A stretch of 64,000 nucleotides of DNA from assembly GCA_934045075.1 (NCBI GenBank), contig OW203744.1, positions 2,187,001 to 2,251,000 of the forward strand. The letters are read 5' to 3'. The stretch comes from Yponomeuta sedellus (Eukaryota; Arthropoda; Insecta; Lepidoptera; Yponomeutidae). Positions 21,572 to 31,045 of this stretch are shown in pieces. Within the stretch, counting starts at the first letter, position 1. Each line of letters starts with the position of its first letter. The position numbers and the translations under genes were made by a program. Under the pieces are notes generated by a model. That model was not told where the DNA came from and made no database searches. It saw only the letters and a program-made list of their open reading frames with translations.

Positions 21572-21785
21572 TTACGTACAGGCAGCAACATCTGCGTCTG
21601 ATGTTGCTGCCTGTACGTAATACAGAGAGTGTTGTAAAGAGGTTCTAATTTTCACTGATACCGGTAAGTCGCCCATTAGCTCAGTTGGGAGAGCGCTGGC
21701 ACTGTTAGCCAGAGGTCGCGGCTTCGACGTCGACGTTCGAGGCCCAGCATGGGTGAATTTTTAGCCTCTAAATAGGTTTTTAATA
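21572..21785 (+). mobile_element. SINE-A copy with a perfect 21-bp-arm hairpin at its 5' side
   Basis: The hairpin TTACGTACAGGCAGCAACAT.../...ATGTTGCTGCCTGTACGTAA has arms 21572-21592 and 21600-21620. A plus-oriented tRNA-like head follows (A box TAGCTCAGTTGGGAGAGC). Its B box is disrupted by an insertion (GCGGCTTCGACGTCGACGTTC). It ends GCCTCTAAATAGGTTTTTAA. Confidence 0.7.
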
Positions 21786-21913
21786 TAAATATTTATGATT
21801 TTTTTTATATATCTAAATATGTATTTCTAATTATAAGCTAAATCTTAAAACTAACAAAACAAACCTAAATATATGTATAAATTAATTAATTTTAAACACT
21901 ACCTACCTAAAAG

Positions 21914-22011
21914 CCAATTACTGCGCCCAAATCATCGCCGCCTCTGGGGAGGGTCCCCAGTATGCTGGCTACATTAACTCGTTGGATGGCAAGACTTATC
22001 CTCTGCCCGAG
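21914..22011 (+). other. Exon-like open segment, origin unknown
   Basis: 98 bases lie between an acceptor-like ...CCTAAAAG and a consensus donor GAG|GTAAGA. Read with a two-base lead it is open for 32 codons (NYCAQIIAASGEGPQYAG, then YINSLDGKTYPLPE). Base composition is higher in GC than the flanks. I cannot assign a family. It may be a fragment of a captured host exon or chance. Confidence 0.2.
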
Positions 22012-22013
22012 GT

Positions 22014-22400
22014 AAGATCCAGCCCTGGATTCTCTGGTCGTGTCGTTGAGGCGCGACGCTCAAAGTTCTTTAAAGAACAGTCGCGCCTCGGGCCCCCACG
22101 GTCCGAGTGTCTCGACACCAAACGGCACAATAAGTGACTCTGTGCCAGAGTCCCGTATTTGCGCCGCTTGATGCCTTCAGCACTTGATGCCGCAGCGCCG
22201 GCTTGAAATGGCCCGGACGTGGGACGGCGCCAAAGTGTCCGCGCATGTTGCGTCCCAAACCAGGGTCCTCCCATTTTTCCATGGGAACAACGACATCCCA
22301 TCCGGCCTCCTGCCATCGTCCCGGACCACACCATTTGGCTCTAGAATGGCCGGGACGTTAATTGTGGCAAGAGCCCGTCGGATGATGTCGTTGATCAACG
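22014..22400 (-). pseudogene. Retroelement-associated protein fragment with nuclease-like motif
   Basis: On the minus strand, overlapping ORFs in different frames read as pieces of one protein: [33 protein letters not shown], then [20 protein letters not shown]. The arrangement RPD, ~13 residues, then D-A-T resembles PD-(D/E)XK-type nuclease cores found with some retroelement proteins. At least one frameshift separates this from the KYGTLAQS continuation, so it is dead. Family placement is tentative. Confidence 0.4.
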
Positions 22401-23184
22401 CATGTGATGATGTTCACTTTTTTCAATGGTTTTTCAAGTTCCTATACCTAATACGATAAATGAAGGTATGATTTTTTCCATTGGTAGCGCTAGCAAAGAG
22501 GGGCCCTAGATAGCCCCGCGAATCGGCTTAAGCAGGTTGTCTAACTAGTTCCGGAGTCATTTACTTGATGCGAAAGCTTGTTTTACGTGCTTACGAAAGT
22601 TTTAGTTGAAAAATATACCAAGTTGGTTAGTAGATTGTCCATATTAGTCTCAAAGTGGGGCCATGAACGTAACATAAAAAATATTTATTTTATTTATTTC
22701 TTAAGAAAGAGATTAGTCAATCAAGTCTCTTTATTGATTGACTAATTGTTGCATTACAATTTATCCTTTTACACGAGGAATGTGACAAATCAATTATAGT
22801 AGCCCACAAATTTTGTAAAAGGTCTGACACCGTTATTTGGTCTTCTGTTTTCCACCAATGCAAACTCATTCGAAGCTTCTACGTCCTTATTCTGTTACCG
22901 AGCTGTAAGCTCTGTCTTAGTTTAGTCGGAAATAATGAGTCCAGTTACGTTACTAACTTGTCTGTGACAAGATAAGGATCCTCCTACGCCTTTTAGAGTC
23001 TGTTTTAATTTGAATCCACTTATTTTGCTGTATTTCTCTCAGTTAGAGCCGGTCGGAAGAAATTAGATGAAATTGGCAGAGAACCGCGTTTGCCAGTTCG
23101 TGGCCTCCACTTGAGAACCTTTGCACCCCATTGACCTCTGGTCTTCAATTAATCAATCATATATTTATTGTCATAAATTACATG
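22401..23184. other. Unassigned
   Basis: No gene recognised. 22700-22745 contains a short inverted repeat (GATTAGTCAATCAA...TTGATTGACTAAT). Confidence 0.35.
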
Positions 23185-23934
23185 TCGACGGTTAAAAGGA
23201 TATAGGGCATAAGCGACAAAAACCAAATTGTTCAGGAGCGCAATTTAAAGTTTAAAATTTCAGAAAAAAAATCATATCTTTTTTATTTATTGTCATAACG
23301 TAAAGATGGAAACAGCTCTAAGCTCGAAGAAAATACGAGCATTAATTGTCATTTTATTTTATTTGATTTGACGATGCTCTATGTAGTTCAATGTCGCTTA
23401 ACTCAATCGAACATATTTTTTATATAAGGTAATTCGGCATATGTCATATCTTCATATAAAAAACGAAGAGTATAGAAGACTAAGCTACATTTGATTTCCG
23501 TATACCAAGAGGAAATAGGGCATGAGTCACATGACTGTTGAATAACTAAAATAGGTAAAGAGGGATATATGACGTTTCACACCATTGTGACAAAAGGTAA
23601 TGGAGCACAAGAAACAGTGCTTAGTCAAAACATGGTGAGGATGTCAGACTTTAGTGACACCGTAAGTGGTTTGAAAAAGAGGTAACATGGTACTTCCACA
23701 CGTCAAGATTTGTAGGCCAAGAGGAAAACAAGAACATCCAACATGTGAAATTATCTGGGCAATCGGTAACGCGGATTAAACGTCACATCCTAAGAATAAT
23801 AGATTCACAACCAACATGTTTTTCCTTTGAAATGAGACATAAAGTAACTGCATACGTTAGATGATGTTAGTGTTATCATCATCGTTCTTATGTACCAGAT
23901 TAGTAACCTACATTAGATACTATTTGGAGATAGT

Positions 23935-26900
23935 GATGATACTCGCGTCCGCAGGAATTGCCCTCTGAAACCCTGCACGTGCTTCCCGGGTAGTGCTAAA
24001 CGAGTATTAACGCCGAGTATCGGGCGGCAGTTATGATAACCCGACAACTGGCTTGCCAGAAGGCCCTACAGGCCTAGAGAACTAAATAACCTCTACGATG
24101 GAGCGAAAAGGATGGGGATACTACCGCTACTAATACTCCCAAGAAAACTATGAGCAGGATCAACAATAGTAATAGATTTTTCGGACCATCCGGTTGACGC
24201 CCGGCGCCAGGATGGTTCCGGGTCACCTGGTGTGAAATATGCTACCGGCCGCAAGAAGGTAACACAGCAAGCCCCCTTGCGGAAATTGGGTTACTGCTGA
24301 TCAAACTCTACTCCGTAACAAAAAGAGACAAATCCCGGACATTCACCACGCTCTCGCCATAGCCACTTGGAACGTTCGTGGTCTCTCCAAACCAGGAGCA
24401 GCCGAAGTCGTGGAGAAGGAAATGGACAGGTATAATGTGGATATTCTTGCTGTAAGTGAAACCCATATAAAAGACTCGGGACACTACACTACTCCATCTG
24501 GAAAATTGTTCATAGTGTCCGGATACGTCGACGTACGACCTCGTCGCCAAAACGCACAAAGACAAGGTAATGGGATACGATTCCATCAATGACATGATAT
24601 TGAAAATCAGATTAGGAGCACATCCATACCCACTCAACCTACTCGCCATCTATGCACCAACATCTGCATCCAGTGAAGAAGAAATCGCTGAGTTCTACGA
24701 CCAACTAAACAAAGCAGTCCAAGATGTTCCTAAGAAAGAGCCATTATTAATACTTAGCGATTTTAATTCTAAAATAGGAAAAACTGAGGATGATTACCAT
24801 CTCAGAAAGATTGTCGGCAGGTTTGGACTGGGAGTCAGAAACAACCGTGCCAACATGCTTTTGGACGTTTGCATGGAGAACGACCTTTCGGTCATGAACA
24901 CCTGGTTTCAACAACACCCAAGACAACTCTACACGTGGACGTCACCTAATGGTCTTCACAGGAACCAAATTGACTTCGTTCTAGTAAACCAAAGATGTAG
25001 CTCATCTATATCTGCAGCAAAGACGATGCCAGGTGCAGACTGCGGCAGTGATCTTAGCTTCTGACTGCTAAGTTTAAAATCCATTTGAAGAAGTCAAAAA
25101 TAGGTACCCTCAACAAATAACAAATGGTTAAGCAGAGGAAATCCTTAAAGGAACAGGACTTAAAATAAGCCGAAGACGTTGTCCAAAAACTTTGCAGGAA
25201 AGATCGAAAGGCCTATATCGACAGTATATGCTCCGAAATATAAAAATGTTCGGAAAGGGCGCACTCCCGAGATATGTTTCAAAAGGTAAACCTGCTCGCA
25301 AAGGAATTTAAACCAAAGCACTGGACCATTGAAAATGAAAAGAGGACGCCCTTATTGGATAAAGATGAGGTACTCGAAAGATGGAAGAGCTACTGTCGGC
25401 AGCTATACGGCGTAAACAGCGATGAAAGAACTATGGAAATGAATTATTCGGAAAAGGAACCAGACATCCTCCTCGAGGAAGTAGAGGCAGCACTTCTCAA
25501 ACTGAAATACAAGGCATGTGGCAGCGATGGCCTAACCGCGCAAATCTAGGAAGATCTAATCTAAGAAATATAGGAAGTGAAGGCATAGCAATCGTACATA
25601 CCATGTGTCAAAAAGTCTGGAGACCGTTCTCCAGACTTTGACCCGTGTCAATGGTCAGCAAATTGGACCGAATCAATCGTAGTGCCTATACACAAGAAAG
25701 GCTCTACCCGTAAATGTGAGAATTACAGAACCATCTCTATCATCTCTCACGCGTGAAAAATCCTCTTACACGTCCTAAACCATCAGCTTGCACCCTACAT
25801 CAATAGCCAAATACCGAAGGAACAAGCTGGATTTGTAAAAGGAAGAGGAACGAGGGAACAAATCTTGAACATTCGACAGCTGATCGAAAAATGCAGGAAA
25901 CATAACATCACTATAGCCTTGTGTTTCATCGATTATTCAAAAGCTTTTGACTGTATCAGCAGGAAGGCCATGTTCAGGGTTATGAAGGAGATGGGTATAC
26001 CGGGCCACCTTACCTTTCTTGTGCAGCAACTGTACTCCAACGGTCAATCGAAAGTACGAATTGAGAACAGTCTTTCACACTGCTTCAAAGCAGAACGAGG
26101 AGTGCGCCGAGATGCATATCTCCCCAACTGTTCAACCTGATTGGGGAACATATAATGAGAAGGGTTTTGGATATTTTAGAGGGGGACATTCGGATATGTG
26201 GGCATCTTCTGAACAACCTTCACTTTGCCGATGACTTCACCGTCATAGGCGCCTCGGAAACAGAGCTGGCTGAGCTTGTAGCGAGAGTGGATAGTATAAG
26301 TAAAGAATACGGACTTCATATCAACTGAAGTAAGACCAAGTTGATGTTTATTGATAGATCGGGCACCTTGCAACGAACCAACGAGCTGCGAGACCTTGAT
26401 GTTGTACACAAATTTGTATACTTAGGCTCGCAAATAAGCAATGACGGAGACTGCGAACAAGAATTCGTCAGAAGATCCCAAATGGCTAAGTCAGCAGTGA
26501 AAAGGCTTGAGAAGATATGGAAAAACAGAAGCATCAACCGCAAGACAAAGATAAAACTAATGTGGACCCTTATCTTCTCAATATTTCTGTATGCCTCGGA
26601 AACCTGGACATTAAAAGCCCGTATTCTGAAAAGAATAGATGCGTTTGAAATGTGATGCTGGCGGAGAATACTCCGTATATCTTGGACCGAACGCCGCATA
26701 ATCGTATCTATTCTAGAAGAACTTCACATAAAGACGAGGCTCTCCACAATCTGCACCCAATGCATCCTGAAGTTCTTCGGATATACCGTCCGACGCGGGC
26801 CAGATAACCTAGAGTATGTTATCAACACCGGTCGAGCGAACGGGAAACGAAGCAGAGGACGACCACCAACGCGTTGGTCAGATATAATAACTAAAGCTTC

Positions 26901-27028
26901 GGTAAGGACCCTACAAGCAGCCATACATATGGCTCGTAATTTAATCCAATGGAGAGAGCTGGTGGCGGAATCTGCCCTAAGTCACGTCCCTCAGCCATGA
27001 GGAAACGACGAAGAAGAAGAAGAAGATA
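23935..27028 (+). pseudogene. RTE-type LINE, full-length but degenerate
   Basis: The 5' UTR ends in GGGTCACCTGGTGTGAAATA. The endonuclease starts near 24360 (IATWNVRGLSKPG, then DILAVSETHIK), shifts frame near 24545 (LLAIYAPTSASSEEE, LILSDFNSKIG), and ends RNQIDFVLVNQR. Reverse transcriptase pieces: FVKGRGTREQ (25830), CFIDYSKAFDCIS (25920), FADDFTVIGA (FADD at 26224-26235), KFVYLGSQISNDGDC, LYASETW. The C-terminus reads RGRPPTRWSDIITKA. The 3' end is ACGAAGAAGAAGAAG. Several frameshifts and stops (25064, 25549, 26140, 26325, 26653) rule out activity. Confidence 0.8.
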
Positions 27029-27029
27029 G

Positions 27030-27262
27030 TGAGATAAAGAGGATGAAGAATGAGAGTGGAACATTCGGTAGGGGACGCCCTAGGCGCACATAAGTAGACC
27101 AAATTGGGGACGTGTTGGCAAAGGGCCGGATAAAAAGTACCCACAACCGGAGAGCGTGCATGCAACGACTTATGAATGTAGATGAAGCGAAAGAGGTGTG
27201 CAAAGATCGTGGCAAGTGGCAAGCCTTAGTCTCTGTCTACCTCTCTGGGATACAGGCGTGAA
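27030..27262 (+). repeat. Dispersed coding-derived repeat fragment, longest copy
   Basis: Plus-strand reading gives GRGRPRRT, then VDQIGDVLAKGRIKST, RRACMQRLMNVDEAKEVC, KDRGKWQALVSVYLSGIQA. It looks like the C-terminus of some retroelement protein that exists in many lepidopteran loci, but I cannot name the parent element. Confidence 0.5.
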
Positions 27263-27426
27263 ATTACCGACTGATTTTGGGATAAACGACTCGCTAAATA
27301 GGTACTTGAGAACAACAGAGACCTGATTATGTGATACAAATTGGCATACGCACCAATTCATAAAATATCCTTGTAAAGTAATACGGCGTAAGTAACAGAG
27401 TTGTATTATGTTGTAAATGGTAGAAG

Positions 27427-27605
27427 GGTATAACCGACAGTTAAATAGTAAATAGGTTTTAGTAATTGCTTATAAGCGACAACTGTATGGCAAACTTGAG
27501 AATGGTAATAGGGTATAACCGACAATTCAATATTAATTAGGTTTAAGTAGTTGCCTATAAGCGACAGCTGTATTGTAAACTTGCAAATGGTAGTAAGGTA
27601 TAACC
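27427..27605. repeat. 85-bp tandem repeat
   Basis: GGTATAACCGACA-type starts at 27427, 27512 and 27597, exactly 85 bp apart. Each unit contains TATAAGCGACAACTGTA-like sequence. It lies near the right end of the 34-bp-TIR element and repeats the terminal motif. Confidence 0.75.
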
Positions 27606-27999
27606 AACGCTTAATGTTTTTGACGACAAAAGTAAAGAGACATTAGTTCCAACTTTAAAAATAGTTGCTTCTGGTAAAGAACCGTAAGCGCCCAGAATCT
27701 CCACACCAGTAGGAAGTAAAAAGACATTACCGACTAGAGGCCAAAGTTGATGCCATTTTTACAGGGATACAAGTGCCGTTAAGGAAAAAACGACCTAAAA
27801 ATAGGTCGGTAACACCAAAACGACATCTAAAAACCCAGTTTTTTGCTTGGAGACAAGCGACATAAAAGTCATTGTAGGGCCGTCGGAGTAAGCGCATTCG
27901 ACGCAGATTTTTTTTTCAAGTGAGATGGCATTCAAAACTCAGTTTAGACCAAAATGTCGCTTATGCCCTATATCCTTTTAACCGTCGATGTGCTTTCCA

Positions 28000-28860
28000 G
28001 ATGTACGGATTTGGTTTGGAGCAAACCGAATCCGCAATCCGGCCCTTACCAAGTTCGATCGTCTTATATTCGTAGTAACATACGATCGAACTTAGTACGA
28101 TCCAAACTTTCCAGACAAACGGATTTGGTATGGAGCAAACCGAATCCGCTATCCGGCCCTTACCAAGTTCGATCGTCTGTTAATAGTATTAAGCAGCAGG
28201 TCATACAATATTGACGTATGCAGTGACGTATCTGGCCTAGTGTGGGGCCAGAAGCAATGTATGTGCCTTTATGTAAATGTTATGTTATGTTTGTATTTAT
28301 TGGGTCCGCGCTAAGTATTACTATGGCTATGCTATGAGGGAAAATGCGGACAAAATAGTTGGTGACGAATTTCCGAGAAAAGTCGACTATCTGCTATTGG
28401 TATGTACGTATTGCACTTTAGCAATAAAAGCAGATTACATGTGAGAAAATAAAATGAGTCAATTACTATTCATAGACGATAGAACTTGGTGCGGTCCGGA
28501 CAGCGGATTCGGTACGCTCCATACCATACCCATTCGTCTGGAAAGTTGTCTGCCGAACACAATTAGTACTATTAGGTGTTCGCTCGGACCGATGGCACGT
28601 CCAATCCGCTATCCGGTAATTACCAAGTTCGATCCTCTGTTAATAGTATTAAGCAGCAGGTCATACAATATTGACGTATTTATTGGGTCCACGCTTAGTA
28701 TATCTAGGGTTAGTGCTATGAGGAAAAGTGCCGGACAAAATAGTTGGTGACGAATTTCCGAGAAAAGTCGACTATCTGCTATTTGTATGTAGGTACATAA
28801 TTATTGCACTTTAGCAATAAAAGCAGATTACATATGATAAAATTAAATGAGTCAATTATG
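28000..28860. repeat. Composite direct and inverted repeat cluster
   Basis: A ~75-bp unit (CGGATTTGGTTTGGAGCAAA...CCAAGTTCGATCGTC) occurs at 28010 and 28117, and in inverted, diverged form at 28480-28545. A longer unit starting TGTTAATAGTATTAAGCAGC and ending AATAAAAGCAGATTACAT occurs at 28180-28440 and 28638-28832; the first has ~75 bp extra. This could be a duplicated terminal-repeat element. No coding sequence. Confidence 0.65.
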
Positions 28861-29361
28861 ATTAACTTTGGTAAAGTACAGCAACAGGATAGGGTTATAA
28901 AGAATTTATATGGGGCTTGATACGACAGCTGGACAACCTTTACCTATTTATTTATGTTGCAGTCTATTGTATGAAAGGTAGGTAGAGCCATGAATTTTTA
29001 AAAATTCAATAACAGAGCTGACTGCACACTCAATTCAGTAAACAGTCGCCGGCAGATCAACGTATACATTTTTGTTACAAATGTGTATTTAACGCAAGTG
29101 AGTACACTGCACACGTGAAAGGTTGATGTGCCTTTATTTATGAACCCAGTTGTGTCTACGTACGGGTCTTTTTGCCAGAAAAATGTAGAGGTTGACAGTG
29201 TCTATGTATAATCAAATTAATCAACGAAGAATTCTGTCAAAGCGCGTATGTCAATGTCGAAAAATAGGGAGAAGTGCCTTATGGGCGTGGCACTGTCTCT
29301 CAACGTTAGCCCAGTTGGGCTAACCTCTGCGAAACTTTTAAATATGGCCCTTCTGAGGTCG
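28861..29361. other. Unassigned
   Basis: No gene or known repeat recognised. Confidence 0.3.
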
Positions 29362-29520
29362 TGAGGAAACCTGAGTGTCTGGAGGTGTTGAACTACTCAG
29401 TGCTTGAAATGGCCAATCCGCGGTGGGGGCGCGTGGCCATTGTAGGTACCCATACTCGCTCGGATCTTTCTGGAAGAAGGCATGTGGCCTGCAGTGGTAC
29501 GTATAGGTATAGGCTACATA
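29362..29520 (+). repeat. SINE-B fragment (body and 3' end)
   Basis: CGTGAGGAAACCTGAGTGTC, CTTGAAATGGCCAATCCGCG and TGGCCTGCAGTGGTACGTAT match the body of the 56082 copy. Confidence 0.55.
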
Positions 29521-30828
29521 AAAAATCGCGTATGTAAACGTCTATGAAAGGTCATCTGCAAATATAAATTAGGAAAGCTGACGCGGTACACCTACAATCT
29601 ATCATCAATAAAACTAACAATTAAATTACGTATCATAATCATAAATTATAGTTACATACGTCAAATACGATGTATAGGTACCGCAGGCGTGTATGTAAGA
29701 GGGAATTGCACCCAAATTCGCAGACGTGCAGCTCACATGGAATAGATGTACCAGTAATCGAGTACCTACGTAGCCCAGACAGACGATTATACTTAACTAT
29801 AGGTATAACACAACTTTTGAATGCACCCTCTCCGCTCTATAGTTACCTATAGTTATCGTAAATATAGTCCAAGCGTTGTAAGCAAGCGTTAATAGTTTCT
29901 TAAACTGTTAATTACTGCTTGAGGAAAATGTAAATTTAAATCTCACCTTTTTCGGTCCATTTTGGACGATGTTGTCGTACTCCATTCCCTCTACGGACAT
30001 CATTGAGAATTATTCAAAATAAAACACTTCAACGAACACTGTAATTTTATTTTTTTAATCGTTCGTTTGTTTTTTTATCACTCGACTGCGATATTTTAAT
30101 CCCGTAAAAGCGCGCGCGAGATAGGTAATATACGTTCGGATACCACAAAATTATTTAAACGCGGTGATAAATCACTGTGTCCATTGAGGAACGTTGGAAA
30201 CTGGATGTTTTAATGGAATTTTATATTGCCGGCCGGTATGAGAGCAGCGACCGAAAAATATCACACGCCCACAGCCTCCCTCGCACTCTCTCTGGCTGGC
30301 TAACTGGCTTGCTTGCTCGTCGACTCGTCGTAGATAGATAGGTACCTATACAAGTAGATAGTGGGTATCTATAAAATACCTACCGGTTCTGAAGTGCGGT
30401 CTACCAACAGCGAACTTTTTTCTGCTGTCAGTACCTATGTACAATGAGGGCTTTTCAATGACGGCTGTCAGTGGAGTTCCACACGGACGTAATAGATGGC
30501 GCTAGCACGGAGTCCCTTTATAGTTGCTACGATTTTTTTTCTGTATCAGTTGGTAGGATCACAGAGTATAAAGTTAGGAATGAGTTCCACAGATAAGAGA
30601 GACTACATTAGTTCTCACAGAGTTTCAGAGTTTTGTATCGTCCATCGGTAGTAGTACTACTCTTTCCTTTCATAGTAGGTACATAGTCTGGTTTTTTTAT
30701 ATAGTTCAACTTTCGCCTCTTACGTTGCCGTAGTAGAGTGTAGAGCTAGACCTCAAAACAATAACTAAAGCTAGACGTTCTCTGCTCTCCTGCCTAATGT
30801 AAACAACGAATCAAAATCGAGTGCAAGC
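29521..30828. other. Intergenic and 5' flank of the plus-strand THAP gene
   Basis: No repeat recognised. The part closest to 30829 is presumably promoter and 5' UTR. A short CpG-rich stretch occurs at 30105-30125. No TATA box could be fixed. Confidence 0.3.
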
Positions 30829-31045
30829 ATGGATACGAAAATTAATAGAGTTTGCGTTGTAAAAACTTGCAAAAATTGTGGCACTCACTTGTTCCCAAAA
30901 GATGAACAGAGAAGAACATTGTGGATTAAAGCTATCGAACAGCTGAAGTCTGGGTTGACGATAAAAAAATACAGTAGAATTTTCTCAAGTCATTTCAAGC
31001 CAACTGATTTTGTTCAAAGGAAGCCTTTAGCCCAACTACAACCAA
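30829..31045 (+). CDS. THAP-domain protein, first exon
   Basis: The ATG opens a frame with THAP zinc-finger spacing: C9 and C14 (C-X4-C), the F-P pair at 22-23, W32, and H55 followed by F56. The exon ends in a consensus donor (CCAA|GTAAGT, phase 1), so the frame's apparent end at 31065 is intronic. THAP domains bind DNA; typical proteins are transcription factors or transposase-derived regulators. Oddity: the third zinc ligand, expected at position 52 in C-X2-H, is Phe (TTC, one base from the Cys codon TGC). This would damage the finger unless it is a sequence error. No downstream exon could be identified before the kinase gene. Splicing to the exon at 33910 would hit a stop, so the two are separate genes. 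Confidence 0.65.

Larger units (their letters stand above)
23185..27988. mobile_element. 4.8-kb element bounded by perfect 34-bp inverted repeats
   Basis: TCGACGGTTAAAAGGATATA...GCGACA at 23185-23218 is exactly complemented at 27955-27988. Internal copies of the motif ATAAGCGACA sit near the termini (27473, 27557) in an 85-bp tandem repeat, giving a subterminal-repeat layout like that of several DNA transposon superfamilies. No transposase is recognisable; 23219-23934 is open only in short pieces. A dead RTE LINE occupies most of the interior, probably a later insertion. No clear target duplication, so the superfamily is unassigned. Confidence 0.55.
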
